Below, one piece after another: positions 53,451-64,000 of a stretch of 64,000 nucleotides of DNA (position 1 is its first letter; each line of letters opens with the position of its first letter). Made by a program: the position numbers and the translations under genes. This DNA comes from Micavibrio sp. (GTDB lineage: Bacteria; Pseudomonadota; Alphaproteobacteria; Micavibrionales; UBA9664), in contig PAAR01000028.1 in the NCBI GenBank assembly GCA_002699085.1, positions 1 to 64,000 on the forward strand, given 5' to 3'. The notes below the pieces were generated by a model. It searched no databases. It saw nothing but the letters and a program-made list of their open reading frames with translations, and was not told where the DNA came from.

Positions 53451-55379
53451 ATGATTGAATACCGTAAAGATATAGATAGTCTAAGAGCGTTAGCCGTTAT
53501 TGGTGTATTGCTTTTTCATTTAGACGTTCCGTTTATTACGGGCGGCTATGTCGGGGTAGATGTTTTTTTTGTTATATCTGGATATTTGATTACAAATATT
53601 TTGCTCAAAGCACTATCAGATGAATGCTTTAGCTTAAAAGATTTTTTTGTTAGTAGAATTTTACGACTTTTCCCTGTCTTGTTTTCAATGCTGTTAGTGG
53701 TTTTGCCGTTGGCTTATGTGTTTTTGTATCAAGACGCCTTTATTGGCTTTATCAATGATTTTAAATATGCTGCGCTACAAATATCCAATATACATTTTGC
53801 AGATAAATTGGATTATTTTAGACAAGATGCTGATAAGTCACCTTTATTGCATACATGGTCGTTAGGGGTTGAGGCGCAGTTTTATTTGCTTTGGCCATTC
53901 GTACTTTTAGCGTTAAAGAAATGGATTGATAAAAAGCAATTAATTTATGTTTTTTTCGTGATTATTGTTTTATCGGTGACCCTAGGGCAATATTTTTTGG
54001 TAAAAGGTGACAGTATGCAGGCGTTTTATATGCTGTATAGCCGTGCTTATCAGTTAATTCTTGGTGCTATCCTTGCAGCCCCCAGTTTCACGCTACGTTT
54101 TTCAGAAAAATATAAACCCATTATCTTTGGGGTAGGGTTAGTGATGATTGTAACAAGTTTCTTTGTGTTTAAACATGATACAGCTATTCCTGGGATAAAT
54201 GGTTTGTTGCCAACTTTGGGTGCAGCCTTTATTATTGTTGCACGCATACATGAAGAGAAAAGCCTGTTGTCGCGTATATGGCAATCAAAGGCTTTAGTCT
54301 ATATAGGGCTGGTCTCATATTCTCTTTATATTTGGCATTGGCCGCTTATTACCATCACAAAGATTTTTATTGGTATAGCATTAACACCTTTTATGATGAT
54401 TTGTTTGGCGTTTATCTCTTTGGCCATTTCATTACTGAGCTACCATTATATTGAGCAACCAACACGAAAAATTCGAAAAAATTTGAGCTCTCGTGGGAAG
54501 AATATTGTTATGATCCTAGCTCTGCTAGTCATGATTCTGGCAACAATATTTTCTAATTTGATATATTCAAAGCTTGAACAGTATAAGATTGATCTTGAGC
54601 GTGATTTAAAAGCATCAGATTTTATACCTGATTATCAAAATAAGATAAGCAAATTTTATGGAACAACAGGGACAGATGCTGAAGCAATTTTAATCGGAGA
54701 TTCTCATGCAATTCATTATTCCGAAGCTATCATTCAATGGGCTCAAGAAAAGGGTATTTCTCTTGAGATTGTAGCGCGCGGTTCTTGTCAGTTAATCGGA
54801 GGAATAGATATGCAAATTAAAGAGCATTCCAAATGTGCTAAATATATTCAACGTATTCAAGAGCGCTTGCTATCTGAAACACCACTGCAATACTTTATTG
54901 TAGCTCAGCGTTTCGATGCACTTGTGCAAGGTGGTGATCCTGAGAGCTTGTCAGAAGATACAAGGCTGAATAGGATTGACCGTAACCTGCCTAAAGTGAT
55001 TGAAGCCCTTGATTACGATTTCAATATATTAAAAGAGAACAATGCTTATGCTCAATTTATTATATTAGGACAAGTTCCAAGACTTGAGAATGATCCAAGG
55101 CGTTGCGAGCAAAGAATGTATTTATGGGCAACTAGCTTCTTTAACGTAGGGGGAAACTGTGTATCTTATACGTTAGATTATTTTACTAACCAAAAAATTC
55201 TCGGGTCTGTTAATGCAGTATTGAAAAATTTTTCTTTGAATCGCAAGCATGCACATTTATATAGCCCAGATAAAGCTTTCCCAATCAATCAGGTAAAAGA
55301 GTGGGGTGCAATGTATCTTGATGATGATCATCTAAGTAAAGAAGGGTCGCTTCATGCTGGAAAATTCTTTGATTTCTAA
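53451..55379 (+). CDS. Acyltransferase 3/SGNH-family O-acyltransferase
   Basis: 642 residues. The N-terminal ~370 are the ten-helix membrane domain of OafA/acyltransferase 3 proteins ([23 protein letters not shown] with catalytic [18 protein letters not shown]). The C-terminal part is a periplasmic SGNH hydrolase-like domain ([15 protein letters not shown] as block I). Such proteins O-acetylate surface polysaccharides. It sits alone on the plus strand inside an otherwise conserved core block and its stop overlaps the transaldolase gene, so it may be a later insertion. Confidence 0.88.
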   Translation: MIEYRKDIDSLRALAVIGVLLFHLDVPFITGGYVGVDVFFVISGYLITNILLKALSDECFSLKDFFVSRILRLFPVLFSMLLVVLPLAYVFLYQDAFIGFINDFKYAALQISNIHFADKLDYFRQDADKSPLLHTWSLGVEAQFYLLWPFVLLALKKWIDKKQLIYVFFVIIVLSVTLGQYFLVKGDSMQAFYMLYSRAYQLILGAILAAPSFTLRFSEKYKPIIFGVGLVMIVTSFFVFKHDTAIPGINGLLPTLGAAFIIVARIHEEKSLLSRIWQSKALVYIGLVSYSLYIWHWPLITITKIFIGIALTPFMMICLAFISLAISLLSYHYIEQPTRKIRKNLSSRGKNIVMILALLVMILATIFSNLIYSKLEQYKIDLERDLKASDFIPDYQNKISKFYGTTGTDAEAILIGDSHAIHYSEAIIQWAQEKGISLEIVARGSCQLIGGIDMQIKEHSKCAKYIQRIQERLLSETPLQYFIVAQRFDALVQGGDPESLSEDTRLNRIDRNLPKVIEALDYDFNILKENNAYAQFIILGQVPRLENDPRRCEQRMYLWATSFFNVGGNCVSYTLDYFTNQKILGSVNAVLKNFSLNRKHAHLYSPDKAFPINQVKEWGAMYLDDDHLSKEGSLHAGKFFDF

Positions 55380-56029
55380 AGAATGGATTGTCCTGTTGCA
55401 GCCCAATCTTTAACAAAGGCATCGAGGCCTTTATCTGTTAATGGGTGATTGTATAACTGCCATATAGTTTTAGGTGGCATGGTGGCTACATCAGCGCCTA
55501 TTTTAGCGCAAAGAAGCACATGGGACGGGCTGCGGATTGAGGCGGCTAGGATTTGTGTATCAAAGCCGTAATTATCATAAATTTGTGCGATGTCGCCGAT
55601 TAAATCCATACCATTTAAGCCAATATCATCTAAGCGGCCAATGAAAGGTGAGATGAACGTTGCCCCTGCTTTTGCAGCGAGCAATGCTTGGTTAGCAGAA
55701 AAACATAAGGTTACATTGACCATGATGCCGTCATCAGACAATTCTTTACACACACGCAATCCAGCAGGTGTGAGTGGTACTTTTACAGCAATGTTGTCAG
55801 CAATTTTTGAAAGCTTACGGCCTTCTTTAATCATTGTTTCGTAATCAGTTGCGGCAACTTCAGCACTGACTGGCCCATCAACGATTTTACAAATATCTTT
55901 AATAAGAGGGATGAAATCTTTACCTGATTGTTTAATCAAGGAAGGGTTGGTAGTAACACCATCAACAAGACCAGTCTCGTTCAGTTTTTTAATCTCGTCA
56001 AAATCGCCAGTATCTACAAAAAATTTCAT
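55376..56029 (-). CDS. Small transaldolase / fructose-6-phosphate aldolase
   Basis: 217 residues: [44 protein letters not shown] with the Schiff-base lysine, and [13 protein letters not shown]. This is the short TalC/Fsa type of TIM-barrel transaldolase; the distinction between transaldolase and F6P aldolase is not secure from sequence. Pentose-phosphate metabolism. Typical neighbour of priA-atp in this group. Confidence 0.9.
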   Translation of the reverse strand: MKFFVDTGDFDEIKKLNETGLVDGVTTNPSLIKQSGKDFIPLIKDICKIVDGPVSAEVAATDYETMIKEGRKLSKIADNIAVKVPLTPAGLRVCKELSDDGIMVNVTLCFSANQALLAAKAGATFISPFIGRLDDIGLNGMDLIGDIAQIYDNYGFDTQILAASIRSPSHVLLCAKIGADVATMPPKTIWQLYNHPLTDKGLDAFVKDWAATGQSIL

Positions 56030-56090
56030 TACGCTTTCCTTATGGTTAAATCTTTGTCATGAATAATAGAAAGCAAAGTGCAGAAAGTCC

Positions 56091-58259
56091 ATGCCCGAAG
56101 AAAAGAAAAACAATTATATAGTATCCGTCCTTGTTCCATACCCTGTGGACAAGGCATATAGCTATATTTCGCCTGAGAAAGTAGGGCTTGGACAATATGT
56201 CGTTGTACCTTTAGGCGGCCGTGAGGTCACGGGTGTCGTTTGGGCGGTGGATGTCTCGGTTGAAGATAAACTACTTAAAAAGCTGAAGGCTGTATCACAT
56301 ATATATAGTGATTTGCCGTCAATGCCTGACGGACATATTAGGTTTTTAGAGAAGCTGTCTGCTTATACAATGAATCCTCTAGGTTCTGTGTTGAAGATGA
56401 GCCTCTCTGCGCCAAGGGCATTTGATCCACCCGCTCCGATAACAGGTTATAAACTTGCAAATACTGATAGTCTTAATCCTAAGCAACGACAAGTTGCGGC
56501 TGTTATGAAAGAGGGTGTTGCATATCGTGCAGCTACCATTACAAGGCGCGCTCATTGCTCAGCTTCTGTTATTAAGACAATGGCCAAACACGGCTTTTTA
56601 AAAGAGGTGATTATGGAGTCTGACCCGCCTTGTGTTGATCCAGACTTCAATCACAAAGACATTGAATTAAATGAGGCTCAAAAGAAAGCGGCCTCTATTT
56701 TATTAGAGAAAACGGGCTTTGCTGTTACCTTGCTTGACGGGGTGACAGGCTCGGGTAAAACAGAAGTCTATTTTGAAGCCGTCACACAAGCACTCAAACT
56801 GAATAAACAGGTGCTGATCCTCTTGCCTGAAATCGCTCTTTCTAATGCGTTTCTTGAACGTTTTGAGCAGCGTTATGGTTGCCAGCCTGCCTTGTGGCAT
56901 TCGGAATTGACACCTGCACAACGCCGAGAAACATGGCGTGCTGTTGCCAAAGGGCAAAGCAAAGTTGTGATTGGTGCTAGATCAGCACTATTTTTACCTT
57001 ATACAGATCTAGGCCTTATTGTTGTCGATGAGGAACATGATCCGTCTTATAAACAAGAAGAAGGTGTCATCTACAATGCCCGTGATATGGCGGTTTTAAG
57101 AGGGGCGCTGGATAAGTTACCTATAATTTTGGTATCGGCAACACCGTCCTTGGAAACGATTCACAATGTGAAGCTAGGGCGTTATGAAGAAGTGAAGCTA
57201 CCCGCACGTTTTGGCGGTGCATTATTACCAAAAGTACATCTGATTGATATGAAGGAAGAGCGTGAAGATGCACAGCACTTTATCTCTAATACATTAAAAG
57301 AAGCGATGGATTATACATTAGAACGTGGCGAGCAAGTTTTGCTGTTCTTAAATCGCCGCGGCTATGCGCCCCTCACGCTGTGCCGTCATTGTGGGCACCG
57401 TTATGAATGTGATCGTTGCTCAGCATGGTTGGTCGAGCATAAAAGCCGCCATAATTTGCAGTGCCATCATTGTGGTTACACCGTTAAAAAACCGACAAAC
57501 TGTCCTGAATGTAATGAGGCAGATAGCTTGACTGCTTGTGGCCCTGGGGTGGAGCGTATTTTTGATGAGGTGAAAGAGCTGTTTCCAGATCATACAGCGC
57601 TAATCTTGTCGAGTGATACGGCGGAGAATCAGGCTGATCTCAAAACGATTCTTGCTAAAATTCAGTCTAAGAAAGTCGATATCATTATCGGCACGCAGAT
57701 TATTGCGAAAGGTCATCATTTCCCTAAGCTGACTTGCGTTGGTGTTATAGATGCCGACCTAGGTTTGGCGGGCGGTGATTTACGGGCAAGTGAACGGACA
57801 TGGCAGTTGCTTAATCAGGTGTCTGGAAGAGCGGGGCGAGCCGAAGACCCGGGGCATGTCTATCTTCAAACTTTTTATCCTGATAATCTGGTCATGCAGG
57901 CGCTGCTCAGTGATAAACGAGATGCTTTCTTAGAAATTGAGCTAGAGGCTAGAGAGCAAGCCTTTATGCCGCCATTTTCTCGGCTTGTGGGATTGGTGGT
58001 GTCTGGTGTTAAAGAACAAGAAGTTATGCATTTTGCGCAAGAACTAGCCAAAGTGGCACCACAAACAGATCAGGTAAAAGTCTTGGGGCCAGCTCCTGCG
58101 CCGTTTTTACGATTGCGGAATCGCTATCGTTATAGGCTTCTTGTTATTGCGGATAAGAACATAGATATTCAAAAAACAATAAGACATTGGCTAGGGCAGG
58201 TGAAGCTGCCTACAAAGCTGAAATTGACGGTAGATGTTGATCCTATGAGCTTTTTGTAA
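56091..58259 (+). CDS. priA: Primosomal protein N' (replication restart helicase)
   Basis: 722 residues. The N-terminal DNA-binding domain (VSVLVPYPVDKAYSYISPE) is followed by a helicase core with LLDGVTGSGKTEVYF (Walker A), VVDEEHDPSYKQ (DEEH box) and VSATPSLET; then a zinc-binding cluster LCRHCGHRYECDRCSAW ... CHHCGYTVKKPTNCPEC, and QVSGRAGRAEDPGHV. Complete, slightly shorter than E. coli PriA. Restarts stalled forks. Confidence 0.95.
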   Translation: MPEEKKNNYIVSVLVPYPVDKAYSYISPEKVGLGQYVVVPLGGREVTGVVWAVDVSVEDKLLKKLKAVSHIYSDLPSMPDGHIRFLEKLSAYTMNPLGSVLKMSLSAPRAFDPPAPITGYKLANTDSLNPKQRQVAAVMKEGVAYRAATITRRAHCSASVIKTMAKHGFLKEVIMESDPPCVDPDFNHKDIELNEAQKKAASILLEKTGFAVTLLDGVTGSGKTEVYFEAVTQALKLNKQVLILLPEIALSNAFLERFEQRYGCQPALWHSELTPAQRRETWRAVAKGQSKVVIGARSALFLPYTDLGLIVVDEEHDPSYKQEEGVIYNARDMAVLRGALDKLPIILVSATPSLETIHNVKLGRYEEVKLPARFGGALLPKVHLIDMKEEREDAQHFISNTLKEAMDYTLERGEQVLLFLNRRGYAPLTLCRHCGHRYECDRCSAWLVEHKSRHNLQCHHCGYTVKKPTNCPECNEADSLTACGPGVERIFDEVKELFPDHTALILSSDTAENQADLKTILAKIQSKKVDIIIGTQIIAKGHHFPKLTCVGVIDADLGLAGGDLRASERTWQLLNQVSGRAGRAEDPGHVYLQTFYPDNLVMQALLSDKRDAFLEIELEAREQAFMPPFSRLVGLVVSGVKEQEVMHFAQELAKVAPQTDQVKVLGPAPAPFLRLRNRYRYRLLVIADKNIDIQKTIRHWLGQVKLPTKLKLTVDVDPMSFL

Positions 58260-58298
58260 AAAAAGGTCAATTCTGTGGATTTTTATGTCGTAAAAGCC

Positions 58299-58327
58299 TT
58301 GCACTTCCTAAAGTGCTGTGCTACTTC
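58299..58327 (+). promoter_or_regulatory. Candidate promoter of the ATP synthase operon
   Basis: TTGCAC (58299-58304), 17-nt spacer, TACTTC (58322-58327), about 30 nt before the atpH start. The -10 is weak. GCACTT/AAGTGC around 58301-58316 is a small inverted repeat in the spacer. Confidence 0.35.
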
Positions 58328-58356
58328 AAACTCAAAGAATAAATAAGAGGTTTTTG

Positions 58357-58947
58357 GTGACGATTGTTACAGAAGATTACAGAGTTGCTTTACGCTATGT
58401 GACAGCGTTGCTTGATTTTGCGCAAGAGTCTAAGGTTTTGGATAAAACCGCCAAGGATCTAGCCGAGCTTCATTCAATGTTGAACTGGTCAGAAGACCTA
58501 CGTAATTTTACTCGTTCACCACTCATTAGCAGAGACGATAAGATCGCTGCTATGCAGGCTTTAGCTAAAAAAGCGAAGTTTCAGACAACGACCTCAAACT
58601 TTTTGTCGCTTTTGGCTAAAAATAACAGATTGTTCGCTTTAGAAACAATTTTGACCATAGCAGAAAAAGAAATTGCTGAAGCACGTGGCGAAGTGACCGC
58701 TTATGTTGAGACAGCGCATGTATTATCTGATAAACAAACAAAAGAATTAAAAGAGTCTTTGAAAAAAGGCCTTGGTAAAGATGTTTCGCTTTCTATTACA
58801 GAAGATGCAAATCTATTGGGCGGCATGGTCGTTCGTGTGGGTTCATTGATGGTAGATGATAGCGTTCGTACAAAAGTTAACCGCTTGCAACGTGCACTAC
58901 GCGCAGGCACAACACAATTAGATAACACAACAGAAGAGGTTGCATAA
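58357..58947 (+). CDS. atpH: ATP synthase subunit delta
   Basis: About 196 residues. N-terminal six-helix OSCP domain ([19 protein letters not shown]), conserved LARNNR-like [13 protein letters not shown], and the C-terminal [23 protein letters not shown]. It forms the peripheral stalk link on F1. The GTG start is chosen because AAGAGG lies 5 nt upstream and the alternative adds 13 atypical residues. First gene of atpHAGDC; atpB, E and F are elsewhere, as usual in Alphaproteobacteria. Confidence 0.92.
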   Translation: MTIVTEDYRVALRYVTALLDFAQESKVLDKTAKDLAELHSMLNWSEDLRNFTRSPLISRDDKIAAMQALAKKAKFQTTTSNFLSLLAKNNRLFALETILTIAEKEIAEARGEVTAYVETAHVLSDKQTKELKESLKKGLGKDVSLSITEDANLLGGMVVRVGSLMVDDSVRTKVNRLQRALRAGTTQLDNTTEEVA

Positions 58948-60497
58948 TGGAAATCCAAGCATCAGAAATCTCCAGCATTTTAAAAGCGCAAGTAAAAGAT
59001 TTTGCGGCGCAAGCAGATGTCGCTGAAATCGGACAGGTTTTGTCTGTCGGTGACGGTGTAGCACGTATTTACGGTCTTGATAAAATTCAAGCGGGTGAAA
59101 TGGTTGAGTTCCCAAGTGGCGCTAAAGGTATGGCGTTAAACTTGGAGGTTGATAATGTTGGTGTGGTTATTTTTGGTGATGACCGTGACATCAAAGAAGG
59201 TGACATTGTTCGCCGTACAGGGACGATCGTTGAAGTGCCAGTAGGCAAAGAGCTTCTAGGTCGTGTGGTTGATGCTTTGGGTAACCCGATTGATGGTAAA
59301 GGCCCATTAAAGGCTAAAGAAACACGCCGTATCGAAGTTAAAGCGCCTGGTATTATGCCACGTAAATCTGTCCATGAGCCAATGGCAACAGGTGTTAAAG
59401 CGATTGATGCTTTAGTACCGGTAGGACGTGGTCAACGTGAACTTATCATTGGTGACCGTCAAACAGGTAAAACAGCCGTAGCGGTTGATGCTATTTTGAA
59501 CCAGAAGCACAATAACCGTGCGTCTGATAAAAATAAACATATGTACTGTATCTATGTAGCGATCGGTCAAAAGCGTTCAACAGTAGCGCAATTGGTTAAG
59601 ACATTAGAAGAGAATGGTGCGTTAGAATATTCAATCATTGTGGCTGCAACTGCTTCTGATCCTGCGCCTATGCAGTTCTTGGCAGCGTATGCTGGTTGTG
59701 CAATGGGCGAATATTTCCGTGATAACGCTATGCACGGCCTAATCATTTATGATGATTTATCAAAACAAGCTGTGGCATATCGTCAAATGTCGTTGCTTCT
59801 TCGTCGTCCTCCAGGACGTGAGGCGTATCCAGGTGATGTATTCTATATTCACTCACGTCTTTTAGAGCGAGCAGCGAAATTGAATGATGAACATGGTGCG
59901 GGTTCTTTAACAGCATTGCCTGTTATTGAGACACAAGCGGGTGATATTTCTGCCTATATTCCAACAAACGTAATTTCGATTACAGATGGTCAGATTTTCT
60001 TGGAAACATCTTTGTTCTACAAAGGTATTCGTCCAGCGATTTCAGTTGGTGCATCTGTATCTCGTGTTGGATCATCAGCGCAAACAAAAGCGATGAAAAA
60101 GGTTGCGGGTTCAATCAAACTTGAATTGGCGCAATATCGTGAAATGGAAGCATTCTCTCAGTTTGCATCAGACCTTGATGCTGCAACACAGAAGCTTCTG
60201 GCGCGTGGTGCCCGTTTGACTGAATTGTTGAAGCAGCCTCAGTTCCAGCCATTATCAACAGAAGAACAAGTTGTAGTGATTTATGCAGGAACACGTGGTT
60301 ATATTGACTCATTACCAGTTGATAGCGTTACAACATTTGAAAAACAGTTACTGGCTGAGCTACGTTCAGGCGGCAAGGATATCCTTGAGGGTCTACGTAA
60401 GGGCGGTGCATTAACACCTGAGATTGAGCAACAAATTGTGTCTTTCCTTGATACATTTTTGAAGCGTTTCGATACAGGCGCTAAAAAAGTAGCTTAA
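58947..60497 (+). CDS. atpA: ATP synthase subunit alpha
   Basis: 516 residues, with the P-loop [11 protein letters not shown] (around 170), [22 protein letters not shown] (the arginine-finger region and ADP site), and [14 protein letters not shown]. It is the non-catalytic F1 subunit. The ATG overlaps the atpH stop by one base. A few residues longer than in E. coli owing to an insertion near [12 protein letters not shown]. Confidence 0.98.
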   Translation: MEIQASEISSILKAQVKDFAAQADVAEIGQVLSVGDGVARIYGLDKIQAGEMVEFPSGAKGMALNLEVDNVGVVIFGDDRDIKEGDIVRRTGTIVEVPVGKELLGRVVDALGNPIDGKGPLKAKETRRIEVKAPGIMPRKSVHEPMATGVKAIDALVPVGRGQRELIIGDRQTGKTAVAVDAILNQKHNNRASDKNKHMYCIYVAIGQKRSTVAQLVKTLEENGALEYSIIVAATASDPAPMQFLAAYAGCAMGEYFRDNAMHGLIIYDDLSKQAVAYRQMSLLLRRPPGREAYPGDVFYIHSRLLERAAKLNDEHGAGSLTALPVIETQAGDISAYIPTNVISITDGQIFLETSLFYKGIRPAISVGASVSRVGSSAQTKAMKKVAGSIKLELAQYREMEAFSQFASDLDAATQKLLARGARLTELLKQPQFQPLSTEEQVVVIYAGTRGYIDSLPVDSVTTFEKQLLAELRSGGKDILEGLRKGGALTPEIEQQIVSFLDTFLKRFDTGAKKVA

Positions 60498-60526
60498 GCA
60501 ATAGACGTTAGGAAAAAGTACGAATA

Positions 60527-61423
60527 ATGCCTAGTTTACGTGATTTGAGAGACAGAATATCTTCGGTGAAGTCGACGAAAAAAATTACGTCGGCGATGAA
60601 GATGGTTGCGGCCTCTAAGCTTAAAAAAGCACAAGGCCAAGCAGAGGCGTCACAGCCTTATGCGCAAGCTATGTCTCAAATGATGGCACGTGTTGCGGCA
60701 AATATTCAGATCAACCCTAATTCTTCTAAGCTTCTGACAGGGACTGGATCTGTGCAAACACACTTGATTATTGCGGTGAGTGCGGATCGTGGTCTTTGTG
60801 GCGGTTTTAATGCCTATGTTTTGCGTAAAACACGTTTGTTAATCTCGCAATTAGAACGTGATGGCAAGGATGTGAAAATCATCTGTGTGGGCCGTAAAAT
60901 TCGTGATGCATTATCAAGAACGCATAAAGCCAATATTATTAAAGGCTTTACAGGCATTGGCGGCAAAACAAAGATTAATTTCTCTGAAGCGCATGACATT
61001 GCCGAGCTTGTGTTGGATCAGTTTGCGACAGGCGGGTTTGATGTTTGTACACTGGTTTATAACCAGTTCGTGTCTGTTTTAACGCAGACGCCACAAGCGC
61101 AACAGCTTATTCCATTCAAATTGCCAGAAGCAAACCAGAATGAACAAGATTCAGAAATCGGTCCTAAGCCATTATATAGTTTTGAGCCTTCTGAAGAAGA
61201 AATCTTGGATGATTTATTGCCACGCAATTTGGCAATTCAAATTTTCCGAGCGCTTCTTGATAGTGCAGCAGGTGAGCAAGCTGCTCGTATGACAGCGATG
61301 GATGCGGCAACACGTAATGCAGGCGATCGTATTTCTGACCTGACATTGCAGTATAACCGTGCACGTCAGGCATATATTACAAAAGAATTGATCGAAATTA
61401 TTTCAGGTGCTGAAGCAGTTTAA
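60527..61423 (+). CDS. atpG: ATP synthase subunit gamma
   Basis: 298 residues: MPSLRDLRDRISSVKSTKKITSAMKMVAASKLKKAQ at the start, SADRGLCGGFNAYVL in the middle, and the C-terminal coiled-coil SEMTAMDAAT-like segment (ARMTAMDAATRNAGDRISDL). Rotating central shaft of F1. 30 nt after atpA. Confidence 0.97.
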   Translation: MPSLRDLRDRISSVKSTKKITSAMKMVAASKLKKAQGQAEASQPYAQAMSQMMARVAANIQINPNSSKLLTGTGSVQTHLIIAVSADRGLCGGFNAYVLRKTRLLISQLERDGKDVKIICVGRKIRDALSRTHKANIIKGFTGIGGKTKINFSEAHDIAELVLDQFATGGFDVCTLVYNQFVSVLTQTPQAQQLIPFKLPEANQNEQDSEIGPKPLYSFEPSEEEILDDLLPRNLAIQIFRALLDSAAGEQAARMTAMDAATRNAGDRISDLTLQYNRARQAYITKELIEIISGAEAV

Positions 61424-61450
61424 TATTTAAAGAATAAATAGAGTTTATAA

Positions 61451-62908
<1,458 letters not shown>

Positions 62909-62909
62909 G

Positions 62910-63152
62910 ATGGGCGTTCCTTCTGCAAAAATAGATTTTTCAAATATGTCTGTCAAAACTTTCTTTGCTGGTGTTCCGCACGGGGTTTCATCTTGGTGTG
63001 TTGTGGCTGAAGCACGTGGTAAAGAAACAATAGGTGCGCTTGTGCAGATGACAGAAGCGGAAGCTTTTGCAATGGGCAACTTGTCAGAGCAGGGCAAGAA
63101 AGAGGTTCGGCGTATTTTCGTAAATACGGGTCTGAGCTTTAGCCTTAGATAG
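62910..63152 (+). CDS. Unrecognised 80-aa protein inside the atp operon
   Basis: It begins 1 nt after the atpD stop and ends 11 nt before atpC. The frame is MGVPSAKIDFSNMSVKTFF ... ending in RRIFVNTGLSFSLR; small soluble alpha/beta, without a signal peptide or known motif. ATP synthase operons normally have atpD directly before atpC, so this is an extra cistron with unknown function. It may be a lineage-specific regulator of F1 or a passenger; the spacing makes co-transcription certain in practice. Confidence 0.7.
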   Translation: MGVPSAKIDFSNMSVKTFFAGVPHGVSSWCVVAEARGKETIGALVQMTEAEAFAMGNLSEQGKKEVRRIFVNTGLSFSLR

Positions 63153-63163
63153 AGGTAAAATAG

Positions 63164-63583
63164 ATGACAACAAATACTATTCAATTCGAACTTGTTTCCC
63201 CTGAGCAGCGTTTGATGGACGAGCCAGCATTAATGGTTGTTGTGCCGGGCGAAGAGGGTGATATTGGTGTGTTGGCTGAGCACTCTCCGCTTGTGACAAC
63301 AATCCGTCCAGGTGTCGTGCGTATGTATAAAGATGATATGGCCAATGTAACAGATCAAATCTTTTTGGCAGGTGGTTTTGCTGATATCACCCCAGATCGT
63401 GTGACTATCTTGGCGGAAGAGGCACTGGCATTGTCTCAAATAGACAAGAGCGAAGTAGAGGCACAGCTTGAAACATTATTGAATGATCGTGGCTTAGCAG
63501 CAACTGAGCTTGAAAAAGCGCGTTATGACAGCCGTATTGAGATCGCACGCGCTAAGCTTGAAGCCTTAGAGATGGCGGCTTAA
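63164..63583 (+). CDS. atpC: ATP synthase subunit epsilon
   Basis: 139 residues. The N-terminal beta-sandwich has IQFELVSPEQRLMDEPALMVVVPGEEGDIGVLAEHSPLVTTIRPG split over the usual segment, plus GGFADITPDRVTILAEEA. The C-terminal two-helix part (EKARYDSRIEIARAKLEAL) is present. Rotor stalk and regulatory subunit. The stop TAA overlaps the next ATG. Confidence 0.95.
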   Translation: MTTNTIQFELVSPEQRLMDEPALMVVVPGEEGDIGVLAEHSPLVTTIRPGVVRMYKDDMANVTDQIFLAGGFADITPDRVTILAEEALALSQIDKSEVEAQLETLLNDRGLAATELEKARYDSRIEIARAKLEALEMAA

Positions 63584-64000
63584 TGGGTCAGCCTGCTGAT
63601 CGAAAAATCTATCTTGTATTAGACTTTGATGAATGCCTATTTGACCATCCAGAAGGATTAGAACCTTATTTTGGCGTGTCTTATGGTGAAACGGCCATAA
63701 GATTAGGTTGTCCATTGCCACGTGATGAGGCGATTGCTCTTGCACGAAAATCTTTCCAAGAACGTGGCTTGAGCCATTATATGTTTGAAAAGTTCGGTAT
63801 TGATATCAAGCAGTTATATAACGAAACGCATCCTTATTTTTTTGAAAATTATGTCCTTCGTTTTAAAGATGTTATAAGCCAATACAACAATGCAGCTTAT
63901 TTTGACAATCAGAATATAGAAGCAGCGATTTTGACGGATGGCACGACGTATTGGGCGCAGGCAAACCTTGAATTAATGAATTTAAAAAAATTTTTTCCAG
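63583..64000 (+). CDS. HAD-superfamily hydrolase (partial, 3' end outside window)
   Basis: It starts with ATG sharing the last base of the atpC stop and runs open to the window end (139 codons). The sequence opens MGQPADRKIYLVLDFDECLFDHPEGL, where DFDECLFD is HAD motif I with the nucleophile Asp, and ILTDGTTYWAQANLELMNL is motif II with its Thr/Ser equivalent. It looks like the pyrimidine 5'-nucleotidase type. The C-terminal motifs III and IV are not in view. Probably translationally coupled to atpC. Confidence 0.7.
   Translation, partial: MGQPADRKIYLVLDFDECLFDHPEGLEPYFGVSYGETAIRLGCPLPRDEAIALARKSFQERGLSHYMFEKFGIDIKQLYNETHPYFFENYVLRFKDVISQYNNAAYFDNQNIEAAILTDGTTYWAQANLELMNLKKFFP

Overview
The window is chromosomal DNA from an alphaproteobacterium with fairly low G+C. 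Two core blocks point to this: infA-maf-RNase G/E-tRNA-Phe, and xerC-DUF484 ... transaldolase-priA-atpHAGDC. No species can be named from the sequence alone.

Layout. 1-2532 holds a nitric-oxide response pair (the start of hmp, divergent from nsrR, with an NsrR-type operator between them) and a CBS protein/SLC13-NhaD permease operon. 2742-3975 holds two unrecognised genes. About 4198-23232 is a 19-kb island next to a P4-type integrase at the 3' end of tRNA-Glu. Going leftward from the integrase it carries an unknown gene pair, an AlpA/Rep-like pair, a zinc-ribbon membrane protein with a highly folded RNA upstream, a type I restriction-modification (R-M) operon containing two abortive-infection genes, and a five-gene operon encoding a radical SAM enzyme, a small partner, a nuclease-STAND NTPase, a ParB-like protein and a HEPN-like protein. 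The last operon is the best candidate here for an undescribed defence system.

23508-43860 is a second accessory stretch. It lies between a decayed tRNA-Tyr-side repeat and an intact tRNA-Tyr with the same neighbouring sequence. It begins with a metabolic cassette: an IMPase-family phosphatase, a nucleoside hydrolase, a phosphoribosyltransferase, a TrpR-family regulator with a palindromic operator, and a HisRS with a long unknown N-terminal part. It continues with an EcoR124/EcoprrI-like type IC R-M operon that has a PrrC anticodon nuclease between hsdS and hsdR, then a GHKL ATPase-nuclease fusion beside a cytosine methyltransferase, and ends with a large serine recombinase.

44010-64000 is core: a NIF3-like protein, RlmB, DNA polymerase I, IF-1, Maf, RNase G/E, tRNA-Phe, XerC, DUF484, an acyltransferase, transaldolase, PriA and the F1 ATP synthase operon. 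An extra 80-codon gene sits between atpD and atpC, and the window ends in a HAD hydrolase.

The two accessory stretches together hold two different type I R-M systems, each embedded with RNA-targeting or abortive-infection proteins. This looks like a defence hot spot built next to two tRNA genes. Functional assignments come from reading motifs by eye; no database search was run.
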